From NCBI GenBank assembly GCA_015501585.1, contig JADNRY010000057.1, positions 217,042 to 281,041 on the forward strand: 64,000 nt of DNA, in the 5' to 3' direction. Shown here piece by piece: positions 23,951 to 35,959 of the stretch. The DNA is from Rhodocollybia butyracea (Eukaryota; Basidiomycota; Agaricomycetes; Agaricales; Omphalotaceae). A program made the translations under genes and the position numbers. The notes under the pieces were generated by a model. It was not told the origin of the DNA and ran no database searches. It saw only the letters and a list, made by a program, of their open reading frames with translations. The first letter of the stretch is position 1. Each line of letters begins with the position of its first letter.

Positions 23951-24038
23951 ACAATGGGCAATTGGACAATGTGTCAGTCGAAGTGCTTCGTTCATTGTTC
24001 TCTTCGGAGCACATGTACAATGGCTGAACAGTATAAAA
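23951..24038 (+). promoter_or_regulatory. Promoter of pheromone precursor 2
   Basis: ACAATGG at 23951-23957, ACAATGT at 23966-23972, CATTGT at 23993-23998, ACAATGG at 24017-24023, then TATAAAA at 24032-24038, about 125 nt before the ATG. Site density far exceeds neighbouring sequence. HMG-box control is inference. Confidence 0.6.
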
Positions 24039-24161
24039 TGCGCTTGTTCATCTTTTCTTTAACCAATTTCCGTCGTAGCTCTAACTATCGAGTCTCGCTC
24101 TATTAGTATCCTACTACTTTTCTACTAGTGCTATCGACTTCTCACCCGATCTGCTCACGCA

Positions 24162-24353
24162 ATGGACTCATTCAGCTCTTTGGAAACATTATTCGCGCCT
24201 GCGTCGTCTAGATTGAATGGTGCACTATTAGAGAACGACTCTCACTCCGATACTCCATCATCCGCCGACTGCAAATTTTGTGCTGTTAATTTGCCAGTCG
24301 ATTCTGAAGCTGTTGGCTCTGGGGATATCAATGGTTTATGTGTTATATCCTAA
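24162..24353 (+). CDS. Lipopeptide pheromone precursor 2 (CaaX)
   Basis: A 63-residue precursor, MDSFSSLETLFAP to GDINGLCVIS. The C-terminal CVIS is a CaaX box; Ser as last residue favours farnesyl transfer. The middle is acidic and polar with two extra Cys (DCKFCAV) absent from precursor 1. Residues before the tail (LPVDSEAVGSGD) match precursor 1 (LPVDAEAIGASD), so the proteolytic site is probably within this block, while the last six residues differ and would set receptor specificity. Transcribed away from the receptor, sharing its upstream region. Function by family: ligand for a non-self STE3 receptor. Confidence 0.92.
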   Translation: MDSFSSLETLFAPASSRLNGALLENDSHSDTPSSADCKFCAVNLPVDSEAVGSGDINGLCVIS

Positions 24354-25046
24354 GGTAGGATTTATTTGCTTGAAGCTTGTGGGCACATGGATTGATCCCC
24401 TCGACCTTAGATCCTTCAAGTCGAGCTAGCTCGAGTCTTCGTCTTCAGTCTATACCATTCTCCTGCGATGCCATTCTTTGCCTTTTCCCTATCTATTTAT
24501 TGCCAGGCGAGTCCCTCCGTTGATCGGCGTTCGCGCTTTACTGAATCTCTTCACATCAGCAATATCATTGACTTTGATAGTCGACCCCTCCTAATCTCCC
24601 GTCATCCTTTCGACTGCTTTGCTATACGAGTCCCAGAATTTCTTTATACTGCTTCTATATCCAGCTGACTTTGCGTCATCCATTCCTTCATCTTATTGAT
24701 TTATTCAGCTAACTTATATATCTATTTGTTTCGATCATCCGCCTTCCCTTCGTATTCTCTACGGCGGTTTGTACTCATATGAAGTTCTTACACGTTCTTT
24801 TAAGTATTAATGTCCTGGGCCAGTCTGTATGTACTGTAGCCTGTACCGTTGTAACGTTTTAGATATGTGCTTCCAGACGCAGAACATCTCACTATCTGAT
24901 TTTAAATGGTGTCAAAGCCTCTCGCTGGGACACCAAGCTACTGCACTGACTGTCTGCTACAGTCTTTCGCCATCACACTTGGTCGAGGCCCCACCGCAGC
25001 AAAATGTTGGGCCGGAAGCCGCTTTCCGGCATGTGTTCAATGTTGG
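24354..25046. other. Right flank of mating locus, then start of duplicated segment
   Basis: No gene. From about 24870 the sequence resembles the segment upstream of 7TM copy 2 (30970-31140), so the duplicated block begins here and is then cut by the LINE. Confidence 0.5.
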
Positions 25047-25075
25047 AAGGAAGGAAGGAAGGAAGGAAGGAAGAA
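25047..25075 (+). repeat. GGAA microsatellite
   Basis: Six tandem GGAA units; probably the 3' tail of the LINE read from the opposite strand. Confidence 0.8.
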
Positions 25076-26866
25076 CCGGCGCGGTCCCACTTAGGAACAG
25101 CCGGGGCCCGCGCAACACATACTACGCCATATGTGCCGCGGATGCACCCACCCAACTCTGCTGTGGCAGGATGAACCCAATCACCCCGGCGCACAGAGCC
25201 AGCTGCGTACACGAGTACCGTACAGTTAGGCGCAGACTAAATACATATTCAATCATAAAACATAAAGGTCTTATTCGAGCTATGTAGCGTACAGGTGTGG
25301 ATCAGGGATATAAGGTTCCTGCCCCGAGAAGATACCTAGTACATCGAATGCAAATTTTGCAGTTAAGGTCAGAACCCGCAGATCAAACAAAAATCTACAG
25401 AGGAAATCATAGTTGGATAGCCGTTGTTGAGCCTTCAGCAAATCCGGCGCTAATGCCTCCATATCCAGCATGAACCGCTGTCGCACATAGACCAATCCCA
25501 GGTGACCTTTGCATCCCAGCAGTGCGTGGCACTCGTCCTCCACTCCCAGTCTACAGAATCGGCACAACCTGAACTCTCGCGGGACGCGTGGTCTATACCG
25601 TTCATCATAGCGTAGGCGTTCCACTGAAAGAGCATGACTGGAAGTTACCAACTGGGTGAAGGCATGGCGGTGCTTTGGGACCGTGATAATGTGGAGGTAC
25701 GGCTGGAGCTGCAAACTTCCTGTGGGTGCGATACTGTTTCCCCGAGAATCGTAGTTGACCCTGTGATGTAGGAGATGGACTCTGACTGCCGCCTGGACAT
25801 CATTAGTGACAGACACCCAGCACACTGACTTGACCTCATCTGCAAGCAACACGAGCTTGTCAATATCCATAAGGTCATCTGTCGTGCACAGAACAGGTAT
25901 AGGCAGTGCCCGCAGGACCAGGCACAAATCATTCAACCATGCGGGGTGCCCACTACGCACCAGCAACAGTGAGTTTTCCAAAGCGTCACGAGCAATCCGG
26001 CGGCCAGGCAATTGAAGTAGGGACTGCAGATATGTTATAGCTAGGGAGATACGGCGATAGCGCAGAGGTTGAACACCCAGCTCCAGAAACAAGGGTGCGA
26101 GGATAGACCGTCGTCTCACCCCCAACAGGCGGCGCAAGAACATATGCTGAACCCCTTCCAGCTCATTGAGCAGTGCAAGATCAACATCCAAAGCGATCTC
26201 AGGTCAACCCTGGCCATATACAGGATGACTCCTTCCTGCGGGGGGAGGCACCCAATCGCGGATTCCAATGCAAAGGAAGCCCGAGCAACGTTCCTTGCCT
26301 TGGAAGCCTTTGGACCATAATGCCCTGCAAGAATGTAGCGATGGTCCGGCACAAAGTATACACCCACATATTTGTAAGAGAGAACCAGCTCAATTGCCGT
26401 TCCATCCACCCAGAATGTGGGCAACATCCTAGGTGCTGGGCCAAAGAGCATCCACTTGGTTTTCTTAACACTGATTTCCATGGAGTTCCGACCGCACCAT
26501 AAGAAGAAAGAGTCTAGCTTCGCCTGGAGGCCAGCCGCTGTCATCGACCATATTGCCACATCATCAGCCTGCTCAACATGAGAAATTGGCCGAGCGTTCA
26601 GATATGTGTCGTCAATGTGCACCGGAATGTTCAGGTCTGAGAAGTAGACATTCCAAAGAGTCGGTGAGAGGGTGTCACCCGTGAGGACCCCAATGAGACT
26701 GCGGAACGCCGCCGAGACCTGACCACCATGACGGACAACATATGTTGGAAATCGCTGGAAACTGCTGTATATGATACAGCGCCGGACAACGTTTTGCTGA
26801 TCAGGGTTTGAACGCGGGTAAGCATGTAAATTCTGGTTTGAGATGACTTGGCTGTTCTCGACTCTG
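25047..26866 (-). mobile_element. 5'-truncated LINE (non-LTR retrotransposon), degenerate
   Basis: On the minus strand the 3' half of an ORF2 is visible: RT motif GVLTGDTLSPTLWN near 26670, the catalytic ADDVAIW at about 26566, then thumb-region VKKTKWMLFG. A frameshift between 26191 and 26116 separates this from the C-terminal frame (25280-26191), which ends with a C-x2-C-x8-H-x4-C finger at 25510-25564. The element ends at a GGAA/TTCC run (25047-25075), a plausible 3' tail. Its 5' edge at about 26866 is where homology to the duplicated 7TM upstream region resumes, so it landed in that segment after duplication. Endonuclease and most of the RT are missing, so it is inactive. Confidence 0.85.
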
Positions 26867-27104
26867 GTTCTACCTTGGTACTAGTCATGCTTGTACCACA
26901 ACAGTTCGTCTGTTTAGAATAGAAATGGATATTAATGCTATCCAGCTGCTTTCTGTCCGAGTCAATAGTACCGTCCTACTATTGACAGGTGAAGAGATAA
27001 CTGCATCGAGATATCTGGCATTACCGCGGACTTCATCGGGCAAGAAAAGGTTTCGGTTGCTGCTAACAAGCTACGAGACAGTGCCTTTTCCCTCTTGGAC
27101 GACA

Positions 27105-27905
27105 ATGGTCTGTGAAACATGCATTGCATCCGCCTCGATTTGGCAGTTGCACCTCTTTCTATCACTTCTCCTTCCAGCTGCTGTGAGTGACCAAGATACA
27201 ATTCTGCATCGGTACTAACATTAAGTCAAGTTTGGAATACTTCTTTATGTAAGGTGATTAATGAGCAACATTTTCCAAACCCTGAAGCTGAAAGGTTGGA
27301 ATAATTATAGGAATAATTATAGGAATATTCCTAGCCAGGAAAGCTATACGTTATTGCAGCGCTCTTGTTTTTCCCGTTGACCACTTATTCGGCCATAATG
27401 GATCTATTCACCAAACAGATTGCCCTTTTTGCATATATCAGCTCTCTTTCTATCTTGGACATAGACCATGAGCTCCTTAATCAGGCCGGTCCTAGAAGGT
27501 CCTAGAGGAGTAAAGCTCGGTGACGTGTTGACATGAATCTTCTTTGCCACCAGGTTTGTCTCTCCAAATGAGAAACAAAGTTTTGTTCACGGAAATGATG
27601 ATCAACATAGTATTCTCGAGGATTTAGTATTGGTATGTTGTACATGCTCAACAATATGTTCAAGTTCGTAAACGGGGACGCTTAGATACATCGATGCTAT
27701 CGTCTGTGGAACGCCAGAAAGATAGTCATCGTAGTGCCTCTCGGAGTATTTCTCACCATCGGTACATGTAGGCCGTGTACGCCTCAACATTAACTCTCCC
27801 CGGACTTGTCTACTATCTCCCTTATCTAGAACGTAGTATCCATTTTCTAGTTGGTCCCGCCAAGATGCCTTTGTTTACACTCTCGCCAGATGACTATGAT
27901 ACTAA
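27105..27905 (+). pseudogene. 7TM family relic (copy 4)
   Basis: Starts with the same ATGGTCTGTGAAACATGCAT and first exon as copy 2, including the LLLP end and the donor GTGAGTGACCAAG. The microexon and the third exon (FGHNGSIHQT region in another frame, near 27380) can be traced but are cut by small deletions and stops, and homology ends near 27905. The upstream region also matches copy 2. Not translatable. Confidence 0.8.
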
Positions 27906-28105
27906 AAGAATTCCGGTGATCTCCACTAGATGTATGTAGATTATTGTAGCTCGAAACTGGAAATCGAAGCGACTCGGTTTCATGTTTAAACTATCTATAA
28001 TATATATCATGATGTTCATATTTCTCCTTCTCTGCACCTTCAAATCATTGGTTGATCAGTGGCGCAGCACCTTTCGTCAAGTTCAAGTCAAACTAGTGGG
28101 TCTTA

Positions 28106-28479
28106 CAGCTAATTAGGAAACTCTAGCACATTTTCGAAAAAATACTCATGAGTGATCTTGTTTACAACCAAACAAAGGTGACGTTGATGTAGGTGACCCA
28201 GGCACGTACTGGCCCACATCTTGACTTCAAATTTGCTTCAAATGCAACTTTTTTTTTTACAATATTGCAGTCTTTACATGAGATGTACATTATAGGGTGC
28301 TGTAGACTCATTTCCCGGGCTACTGAAGAGCATAAGAGTATGCAAGTACAGGTGAAGTGTCGCCGAAGCGGAGCGAATGGAGCTTTGAATGGAATATTCT
28401 GACGTCACTTTGTTTGGTTGTAAATAAGATCACTGCTGAGTGTTTTTTCGAAAATGTGCTAGAGATTCCTAAGCAGCTG
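28106..28479. mobile_element. MITE with TA target duplication
   Basis: Terminal inverted repeats of about 35 bp with a longer imperfect stem of about 90 bp (CAGCT..TTAGGAA.CTCTAGCACA at both ends), flanked by TA on each side. 374 bp, no coding capacity. TA flanks suggest mobilisation by a Tc1/mariner-type transposase. Confidence 0.75.
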
Positions 28480-29447
28480 TAAATTCCATCTCGAGTCGTT
28501 CTTAACCGTATGCATATTTTATATGCATACGGATTCAATCCTCTTGACACTGACAGGGGTCCTACTGATTTATTAGCAAATGATCGCAACCCAGCTACCC
28601 AAATGTGGGGAACTCGCCCACAACTTCGAATTACAGTGCGTAGAAGGTCTATAAACTCTTCCTTTTCTCTTTCTTTTTTCCTCTTTTCTGAACTTAAAAA
28701 AACTTGAAAAACTCGTTCTCTCCAGACTCAGGACACGAGCCCAACTTCGACGTGTCCTGTTGCCGTTTACTACTCCCCCGATCTCGCTGGAGCGTGATAT
28801 CGTATCGCTCCACCCTTTGACACCATCCCATACTGGCCCTCAACTGATAAGTCTGTAGTTCGAATCTCTACGCATCCCAGACATCCGATATCCACATCAG
28901 CAGCATTGGAAAATGGCAGGTGTATCACCTGTAGGCTTTCAGTGCAGTGGTAGCGCAACCAGAGAAGTCGTAAGGACCATAGAGGAATATTTGGCATGGT
29001 CATTCTGGCTCGCTGCTAGTTGTAAGGACGGTCGGGAGTAATTCAAGTTGACACAGTCTAAGATATGTATGAACGTTGAACGTACATTGAACAGTAGATG
29101 GCCGAGGCTCCCAGGGGAATTATAACTTGGTAAAATAGAGCATTTGTGATGTACTATTGAGACATACACAATCGATTCATCTGAAGCGTAATAAACCATG
29201 TAACGCATTCAAGGCTCAAGGGAACTACATAGAGAGCTGTACCGTCGTCTGCTGGGTTCAAACAGGTTCAATAGATTGGTTGCCGGTTTGCTACAAGGGA
29301 AGGATACGGGGAGCGTTTGCGATCGAGGTATTGGTTTCCTAGGAACTTCAGGTGAAAGATCCTCTACGTCTGACACCTGAAGATGGCACTCACTTGCATC
29401 CCAATTTCCTGGCCTTTCTTCAAGTCACGCTGTTCAATCTAGCGCGC

Positions 29448-30308
29448 TCAAAGGGTACAAAAACACACTGGAAAAACTCGGTAATCGATCTTCGAATCCA
29501 TATAGCTTCGAGCTCGAGAGGTAGGCCCATACCCCATATCTATCTCGCTCTTTGTTCCTTGGGTGGATATGTAGAGTGGTTCTCTGACAACGCGTACAAT
29601 TCCTCGGAACGAAATCTGTATAAGGAGTTGGTACGTTTTCGAGTATCTGTTTTCCACCTGTTGGGATCTGGGCTGGAGTCCCGCTATCTCGTATGCCCCG
29701 GGATAACTATAGGGGTAATATTCCTACCTTTCGCTTTCTTTATTCCTTCAATGTCGTTATCTTTCTTCCATTATTTTCTTCGCTATATTCTTCTGCCGGG
29801 CTGCAGTATTTAACTTAGAGTATTTACGACGTAGCACCCCAGTTGATTCACTTGTAGTGCCCTGGGGTGCGTACTTATCTTTTATCTAACTTTACAGCTT
29901 ACTAACTATCGTACCTTCAGATATCGTATTAATTAGTTCTACACCACCGGATGAAGATTGGATGAGCGACAAGCGTTGGGTGCGGTTGGAGGTGAGGAAA
30001 TGTTGTTTAGGGCCGTTGCTGTAACAAGTGCGTCGACCATCGTACTGGCCACCAAGACAGCTCAAGAGTGCAGAATAGGCGCCAGCGCGCCTACTCAAAA
30101 TTTAGCAAGTACCAGTAGCTCAAGATGCTCTACAGACTACTGTGCTTTTCTCGCAGGTCGCTTCTTTTGGGTCTGTCTCGTGACATATCTGGCCAACCAT
30201 TCTTCGGTCGAGATTCATAACGCGTAACGCGTAGCCGTCAACGACAATCTTGAGCGCTTCCCTGCCAATTCCCTGCCTTCTTCCTTTCTCGTGGATTCCA
30301 ACAATCAT
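29448..30308 (-). pseudogene. Possible GNAT acetyltransferase relics (unit 1)
   Basis: Minus-strand frames hold GRRQGIGREALKIVVDGY (30120-30308), which resembles the acetyl-CoA-binding loop and helix of GNAT enzymes. A separate conserved frame lies at 29448-29657. Both recur in unit 2, broken there too. The order looks rearranged relative to a normal GNAT, so this is a weak call. Confidence 0.3.
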
Positions 30309-31457
30309 CCAAGCGATTGTTTAGCGGCTAATAGGACGTCATATTAGATTCGCCTTGTGGCTGTGTCCCCAACGTCTCGATGTCTATAGGAGGTAGTGGT
30401 GTAGTCGGCGTGGTCCCACTGGCACTTAGGAAAAGTTGGGATAGCAGGAACTTGCAGTGATTGTTGGATATCACAAGATATCAGTATCATTGTTATGATT
30501 GATCAAGCTCATAGTTATCTCACACTCATTATTGACACGTACTTACACGTACTTATTTCCTATCACCCCCATTACCAGTATATAAGTAGTAGCTAGATAT
30601 ACGCTACCTCATCCGATTGCCCCTCTCTCAGTGCTGTAGGGGGCAAACGGAATATATTGTGCTTTTCACTTTATTCTGCCATTGTGCTATATATTATCCT
30701 GAGTGGTAATATTGTGTTCTATTTTATTATCCAACAGTGGTTTCCTATAAATCTTGTTTATAGGTTCGCTAAAGGTTTCAGAATGTCAAGTAACTACGGT
30801 CGGATGTGATGTTCAACGCTAATTCATGTCGCTGGCCAACCCAACCCAAATTCTCAGTGTTATTTGCACATGAACTCGGCTTTTGAGGCACCTCACATCT
30901 GCATCTTATTGGTTTCATATCACTATGGTTGAACAAGCCTAATTCATCCAGAAGGACTCTTGCTAGCGCACTTGCAGAAGCGCAGAACATCTCATTCCCT
31001 AACTGCAGATGTCGTCAAAGCCTCAAGCTAGGCCTCAAGCTCAAGGGTTGGCTCTCTTCCTGACTCCATGCTCTGAACACTGTCTTCCTTTTCTGCTTCA
31101 GTCTATCGCCATCGCACTTGGCCTACCCTTGAATGTTTGAATGTCGACAAGTATGTACTTAAATCCTGTAGGCACTAGGGGAATTTGAAAAGATGGTTCT
31201 ACCTTAGAACTAGTCGTGCGTGTACCACAAGAAAACGAGTATTACCTGCCATCTGTCGATAGTTGTTATTGACAGGTGAAGAAATGACTGCACCGAGATA
31301 TCTGGCATTACCGCGAACAACAGACGTATCATGATTGTTGTTGACTCGGATTAAATATGGTGTCTTTGTCTGACAGTCGCCTTTCAGGCCAGGCAAGAAA
31401 AGGTTTCGGTTGCTGCTAACAAGCTGTGAGACAGCGTGCTTTCCCTCCAGGACGACG

Positions 31458-33105
31458 ATGGTCTGTGAAACATGCATTGTATCCGCCTCTATCCAGTTTC
31501 ACCTCTTTCTATCGCTTCTCCTTCCAGTTGCGGTGAGTGACCAAGATACAATTCTGCGTCGATACTAACATTTAAGCCAAGTTTGAACTACTTCTTTATG
31601 GTGAGTAAATCGAGCCACGTTCTACAAACCGTGAAGCTGAACTTAGATCGGAATGATTATAGGAATATTCTTGAGCATTTTCGGTCTAAGTGTCTACATT
31701 TTCCAGCGAAAGATGATGCCGGGAAAGCTATATGTTATGGCAACGCTCTTGTTTTTCCTGTTGACCACTTGTTCGGCCATAATGGATCTATTCACCAAAC
31801 GGATCGCCCTTTTTACATATATTAGCTCTCTTTCTATCTTGGACGTCGACCAGGAGCTCCTTAATCAGTCCGGTCCTACAGGAGTCAAGCTCAGTGATGC
31901 TTCGACATGGATCTTCTTTGCCACTAGGTTTGTCTTTTCTCTCTGAATGAAAATCAAGCCTTGTTCACGGGAAGGATTTAGTATTGGTATGTTTGTACAG
32001 GATCAACAATATGTTCAAGTTCTTAGACATGGAAGCTTAGATGCATCGATGCTATCGTTTGTGGAACGCTAGAAAGATAGTCATCGTGGTGCCTGCTCTC
32101 GGAGTAGTGCTAACCTTTGGTACGTGTACAAGTCCGGCTTGAGGGCATCCAATCCCAATCACAAACTTACTCGACGATAGCTTTTGGAGTCTACTCTCAA
32201 CGCGTGTTTCCGAAAATCCTGGGGCAAAATCAACAGGAAGATGGAAGTTTCTTTGTCGTTTATGTTTTCGCTGGGATCACCGAAGGGCTCATCCTTACAG
32301 GACTACTGGGTTTGACCACAACTCACGCATCCTTATATAAATTAATGATGCTTAATGATTATAGCATCTAGGCTTTGGTGGCTGAACCGTCGGACAGAGA
32401 GAATCCTTGGAAAAGGTTCTGGAAGTACAGTTAGGAACCTTATGGTAATCTTGTATGGGATGATTGTAACTCGGTTTGGATTTTTTGGCTTAGATTTGTT
32501 TAGCATAGAATCTGGGCTGCTCCTGCCCGTCTTTTTGGGTATGGCGTTGGCAATGAATGCAGCTACATCGCCACTACTGGAAGCTATCGTATTGGAGGGG
32601 GGTGGAGCTGGTGCTCCAGCTGTGGAGGATAGTGCGCAGGCTTTGCCGATTACAATTCGGTATGGTGCACAGATTTTAAGTGTTTGTGCGCTCACGCAGG
32701 TCACCGTGAGTAATGTTCGGATGTCTTTACAGGTTACTACTGACTTCCGATTCCCGGCGCCAGGCCATTGCTTCGACACTGATTCTTGTGCGCATAGGAC
32801 TAGGAGTTGACGTGCAACTCACGCAGTTCCCTGAAGGCACGCGTCGTACAAATGTGTACAAAGAGTCAAGCCCAGATCTGGAGCGTCTTTTCATGGATGA
32901 TTCCAATCCAGCTAGCATCCATCCTTTTTCACTCAAATATCATGACTTACCTTCAGGGCAAGATACATTTATGCCAGTGGAGCAAGGAGATATTGACATT
33001 CGGCCGTTATCTGTCCAATACCAAGCACCATTACTTCCGGAGCCAGGCCGCATTCATGGTTGCCTAATTCGCCCAATCTTGCTTCATATCAAGAACCGGG
33101 ATTAG
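31458..33105 (+). CDS. 7TM membrane protein, copy 2
   Basis: Exons 31458-31532, 31582-31600 (19-nt microexon), 31663-31927, an uncertain short exon ending at 31986, 32041-32119, 32181-32309, 32365-32452, 32504-32705 and 32764-33105; about 408 residues if the short exon starts at 31959. Seven hydrophobic helices fit: LFLSLLLPVA to LLYG, IFLSIFGLSVYIF, MATLLFFLLTTCS, IVIVVPALGVVLTF, FAGITEGLILTGLL, ESGLLLPVFLGMALAM and LILVRIGLGV, then a polar tail of about 100 residues. ASRLWWLNR between helices 5 and 6 is a family mark. Unknown function; receptor-like topology but not STE3. Oddity: the acceptor of the short exon has lost its AG relative to copy 3, so splicing there may fail. Confidence 0.78.
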
Positions 33106-33240
33106 CAACCAGGAAGTGGCCTGAGGCGTTAACTATAACAAGCGCTATTACAGGGACGAGTTGTATTCAAGTTTTATTGCCAGTAAATTAATCGATCCAG
33201 TTTATTCTTGTGTAGAGGACTCGAACATTTTTGCTAGTTA

Positions 33241-34681
33241 ATTAGCTCCGATTGACAACTGGTTGATGTTTCGCTCGGACACTGCCAGGGGAATAATGGG
33301 AGGCCTTTGATACACCTAACTATGGTACACTAGGGCTAGTAAGTGCATAGGCGCCTACTTATGGGCGTCAGCATGCTGCCTTGTACGTTGATAAGAGTTT
33401 TGCGCTCAGATCTCGAATTGCGGTGCCATTCAGTCGATGTGCGTCTTTCGGTGGCGTTCGGATGTGGTGCTTTTCGGATTGAACGCGCTCGATTGTGCGC
33501 GGAGGTGGCACGTTCAATTCCTATGATCAATAGCATTCAATAGCTCCTCGACAAACAACAACAGAAGAAAGTATATAGCATAATAGCATTTTCAAGCCCG
33601 AGAAAACTTCCGTACCTTTTTTTGCCATTTTTATCTCTTCAATCCTGTGACTCGGCGATTGAGCTTAGTACCAGACTGGAAGAAAGTCCTACCTTCAAGT
33701 TTGCCAAATGTCATGAATATTGAATCGGCTTGATGCCACGAAAGTCGATCCTCTTGACGCTCAGGCTGACAGGGGCAAGAATGGAGCCCTGGGGAGTTGG
33801 AGCCAGGTTGAATCTCAGTCCTCTGGAAGCAAATATGAATACCGGGAGCCGGTACGTTTTCGAGTCTTCAAGTACATGAGACTGGGATGTTAATGAATAC
33901 CAGAAAAGTTGACGGCAGTGTCCTAGTTTATTCGCAAGTGATTGCCAAACTCGCCACAACCCGGATTCGCCCAATCCTCTTCCGACTCAGTCTGATTGCT
34001 CACCGGCACCAGTAGCTTTGGATGTTCGGCATGGTGCTCTTCTCGCAGGTCCTCAAACTGGTACTATTTCATTCGTGAGCCGTTCTTCTTACCACCAGCA
34101 GTATCATAGTTCAAGGAGTCTTCTAATCCTTGTGCGTTCGAGTACGGCTGCAATTCTTAAGTATAACCCACTGCGGATCCCTTTTCTGTTTAGAAATATT
34201 TGCATGAAACCCCATAAACATCTCACCTGCGTTCCTCGCTGTCTCCCGCCTAATCGAAATCATTGCCATTGCGAGGACGGAGGACTGGAAACAGCCTGGT
34301 TAGAGTTTGCGCGTTGTTTCTTCACCCGTACGCGTTCAACTAAACAAGCTTACAAAGCCAGATGGAAGAGATATCGTTGAAGGCCGGTCAATTCTGGTCC
34401 ATACGGTTGATGAAAGAGGGTATGCATTGGTCTACATCCGTGTATCGCTAACAGGTCAGGCGAAGTTTGGACTTGGGTGCGAGAGGCATCAAAGGGTCAG
34501 TGTACACTGCATAAGCAGAAAGATTCTCCTAGCCAATAGCACGAATGATCATGCAGGGCGCAAGCCTTAGTACTAAGCGCTCAGCGCTCAGCGTCCATGT
34601 TCCGTGACGTTGGGTAGGGGATTCGATGGTATAATGGATAGATCGAATGGGACATAAGACTCGGGGATGCAGACCGCAGGG
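33241..34681. other. Spacer between duplicated units
   Basis: Short degenerate matches to about 28540-28620; no gene or complete element found. Confidence 0.4.
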
Positions 34682-35388
34682 CTCGCTGGAGCGTGATATC
34701 GTATCGCTCCACCCTTTGAAAAACTATCGTCACCATCCCATACTGGCCCTCAACTGATAAGTCCTGTAGTCCCAATCTCTACGGGTCCCAGACATCCGAT
34801 ATCCACGTCTACAGCATTGCAAATGGCAGGTGTATCACCTGAGGGTTTCAGTGCAGTGGTGGTGTAACCGGAGAAGTCGTGAGGACCATAGAGGAATATT
34901 GGGCATGGTCATTCTGACTCGCTGCTAGTTGTAAGGACGGATGGGAGTAGTTCAAGTTGACACGGTCGAAGCATGAACGTTCGATGGCACCAACACTCGG
35001 GGTAATTGTAACTTAGTAGATTAGAGCATTTGCAGTGTATTATTGAGACGTACATAGCAATCGATTCATCTGGAGTGTAACCAAACCACGCAACGTGTTC
35101 AAGATTGTAGGACACTACAGAGAGAGCTATACCGTCGTCTGCTGACCTGAACGCAGGAACGCATGGACGCATGAACTTGAAAGCTTCAATAAATTTGTCG
35201 CCGTTAATGCACAATAAGTTGAAGTTGCTGCGGGGGAAGGATACGGCGCACGGCGAGCGTTTTCGATGAAGGTATTGGTTTCCTAGAAAAGGTGAAGTGG
35301 ATAAGCAGAAAGATCATGTACGCCCGACGCCTGAAAACGGCACTCACTTGGACACATGCTGCACTTTTCCCAATCTCCTGGCGTTTCT

Positions 35389-35959
35389 TCATGTCACGCT
35401 GTTCAGTCTAGCGCGCTCAAAGTGCACAAAAACACACTGGAAAAACTCGGTAATTGATCCTCGAATCCATATAGCTTTGAGCTCGAGAGGTAGGCCCATA
35501 CCCCATATCCGTCTCGCTCTTTGTTCCTTGGGTGGATATGATAATGTAGTATAATTCTCCGACAACGCGTACAATTCCTCGGAACCAACCCAGAACGAAA
35601 TCTGTATACCCGGACGTGGTACACGAGTATCTGTTTTCCACCGGAAGAAGATTGGATGAGCGTATGATCTAAAGAATAGTCCAGCAACGCAAAATGGGTG
35701 CGGTTGGACGTATGTAATCGTACTGGCCAAAAGAAAAAAGGAGTGCAGAATAGGCGCGCTGGCGCCTACTCAAATCCTAATTTAGCAAGTTCACTTGTAC
35801 CAGCTCAAGATGCTCTGCTGTGCTTTTCTTGCAAGTCAGTTTTCTTGTGACATGATCTGGCCAACCATTCTTCGGTCGATATTCAACTGTTCGTAACCGT
35901 CCGTCAACGACGGTCTTGAGCGCTTCCCTCCTCGCTTCCTTTCTAGTGGATTCCAACAA
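35389..35959 (-). pseudogene. Possible GNAT acetyltransferase relics (unit 2)
   Basis: Frame 35389-35730 contains ELYALSENYTTLSYPPKEQR and LPLELKAIWI, suggestive of a GNAT N-terminal region. 35777-35959 contains a decayed REALKTVVDG. Same arrangement as in unit 1. Weak call. Confidence 0.3.

Larger units (their letters stand above)
28783..33240 (+). repeat. Segmental duplication, unit 1
   Basis: Aligns in order and orientation with 34682-38920: the anchor GCTGGAGCGTGATATCGTAT, then CACGCTGTTCA and CAAAAACACACTGGAAAAAC, then the 7TM gene and its 3' flank. Indels of up to several hundred bp separate the copies. Confidence 0.85.

Noticed and set aside
24829..25287. 152-codon plus-strand ORF
   Set aside because: Crosses the LINE border and the GGAA microsatellite; shadow of repeat sequence.
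34605..34680. tRNA-like GGTATAATGGATAG string
   Set aside because: No foldable cloverleaf and no GGTTCGANTCC B box.
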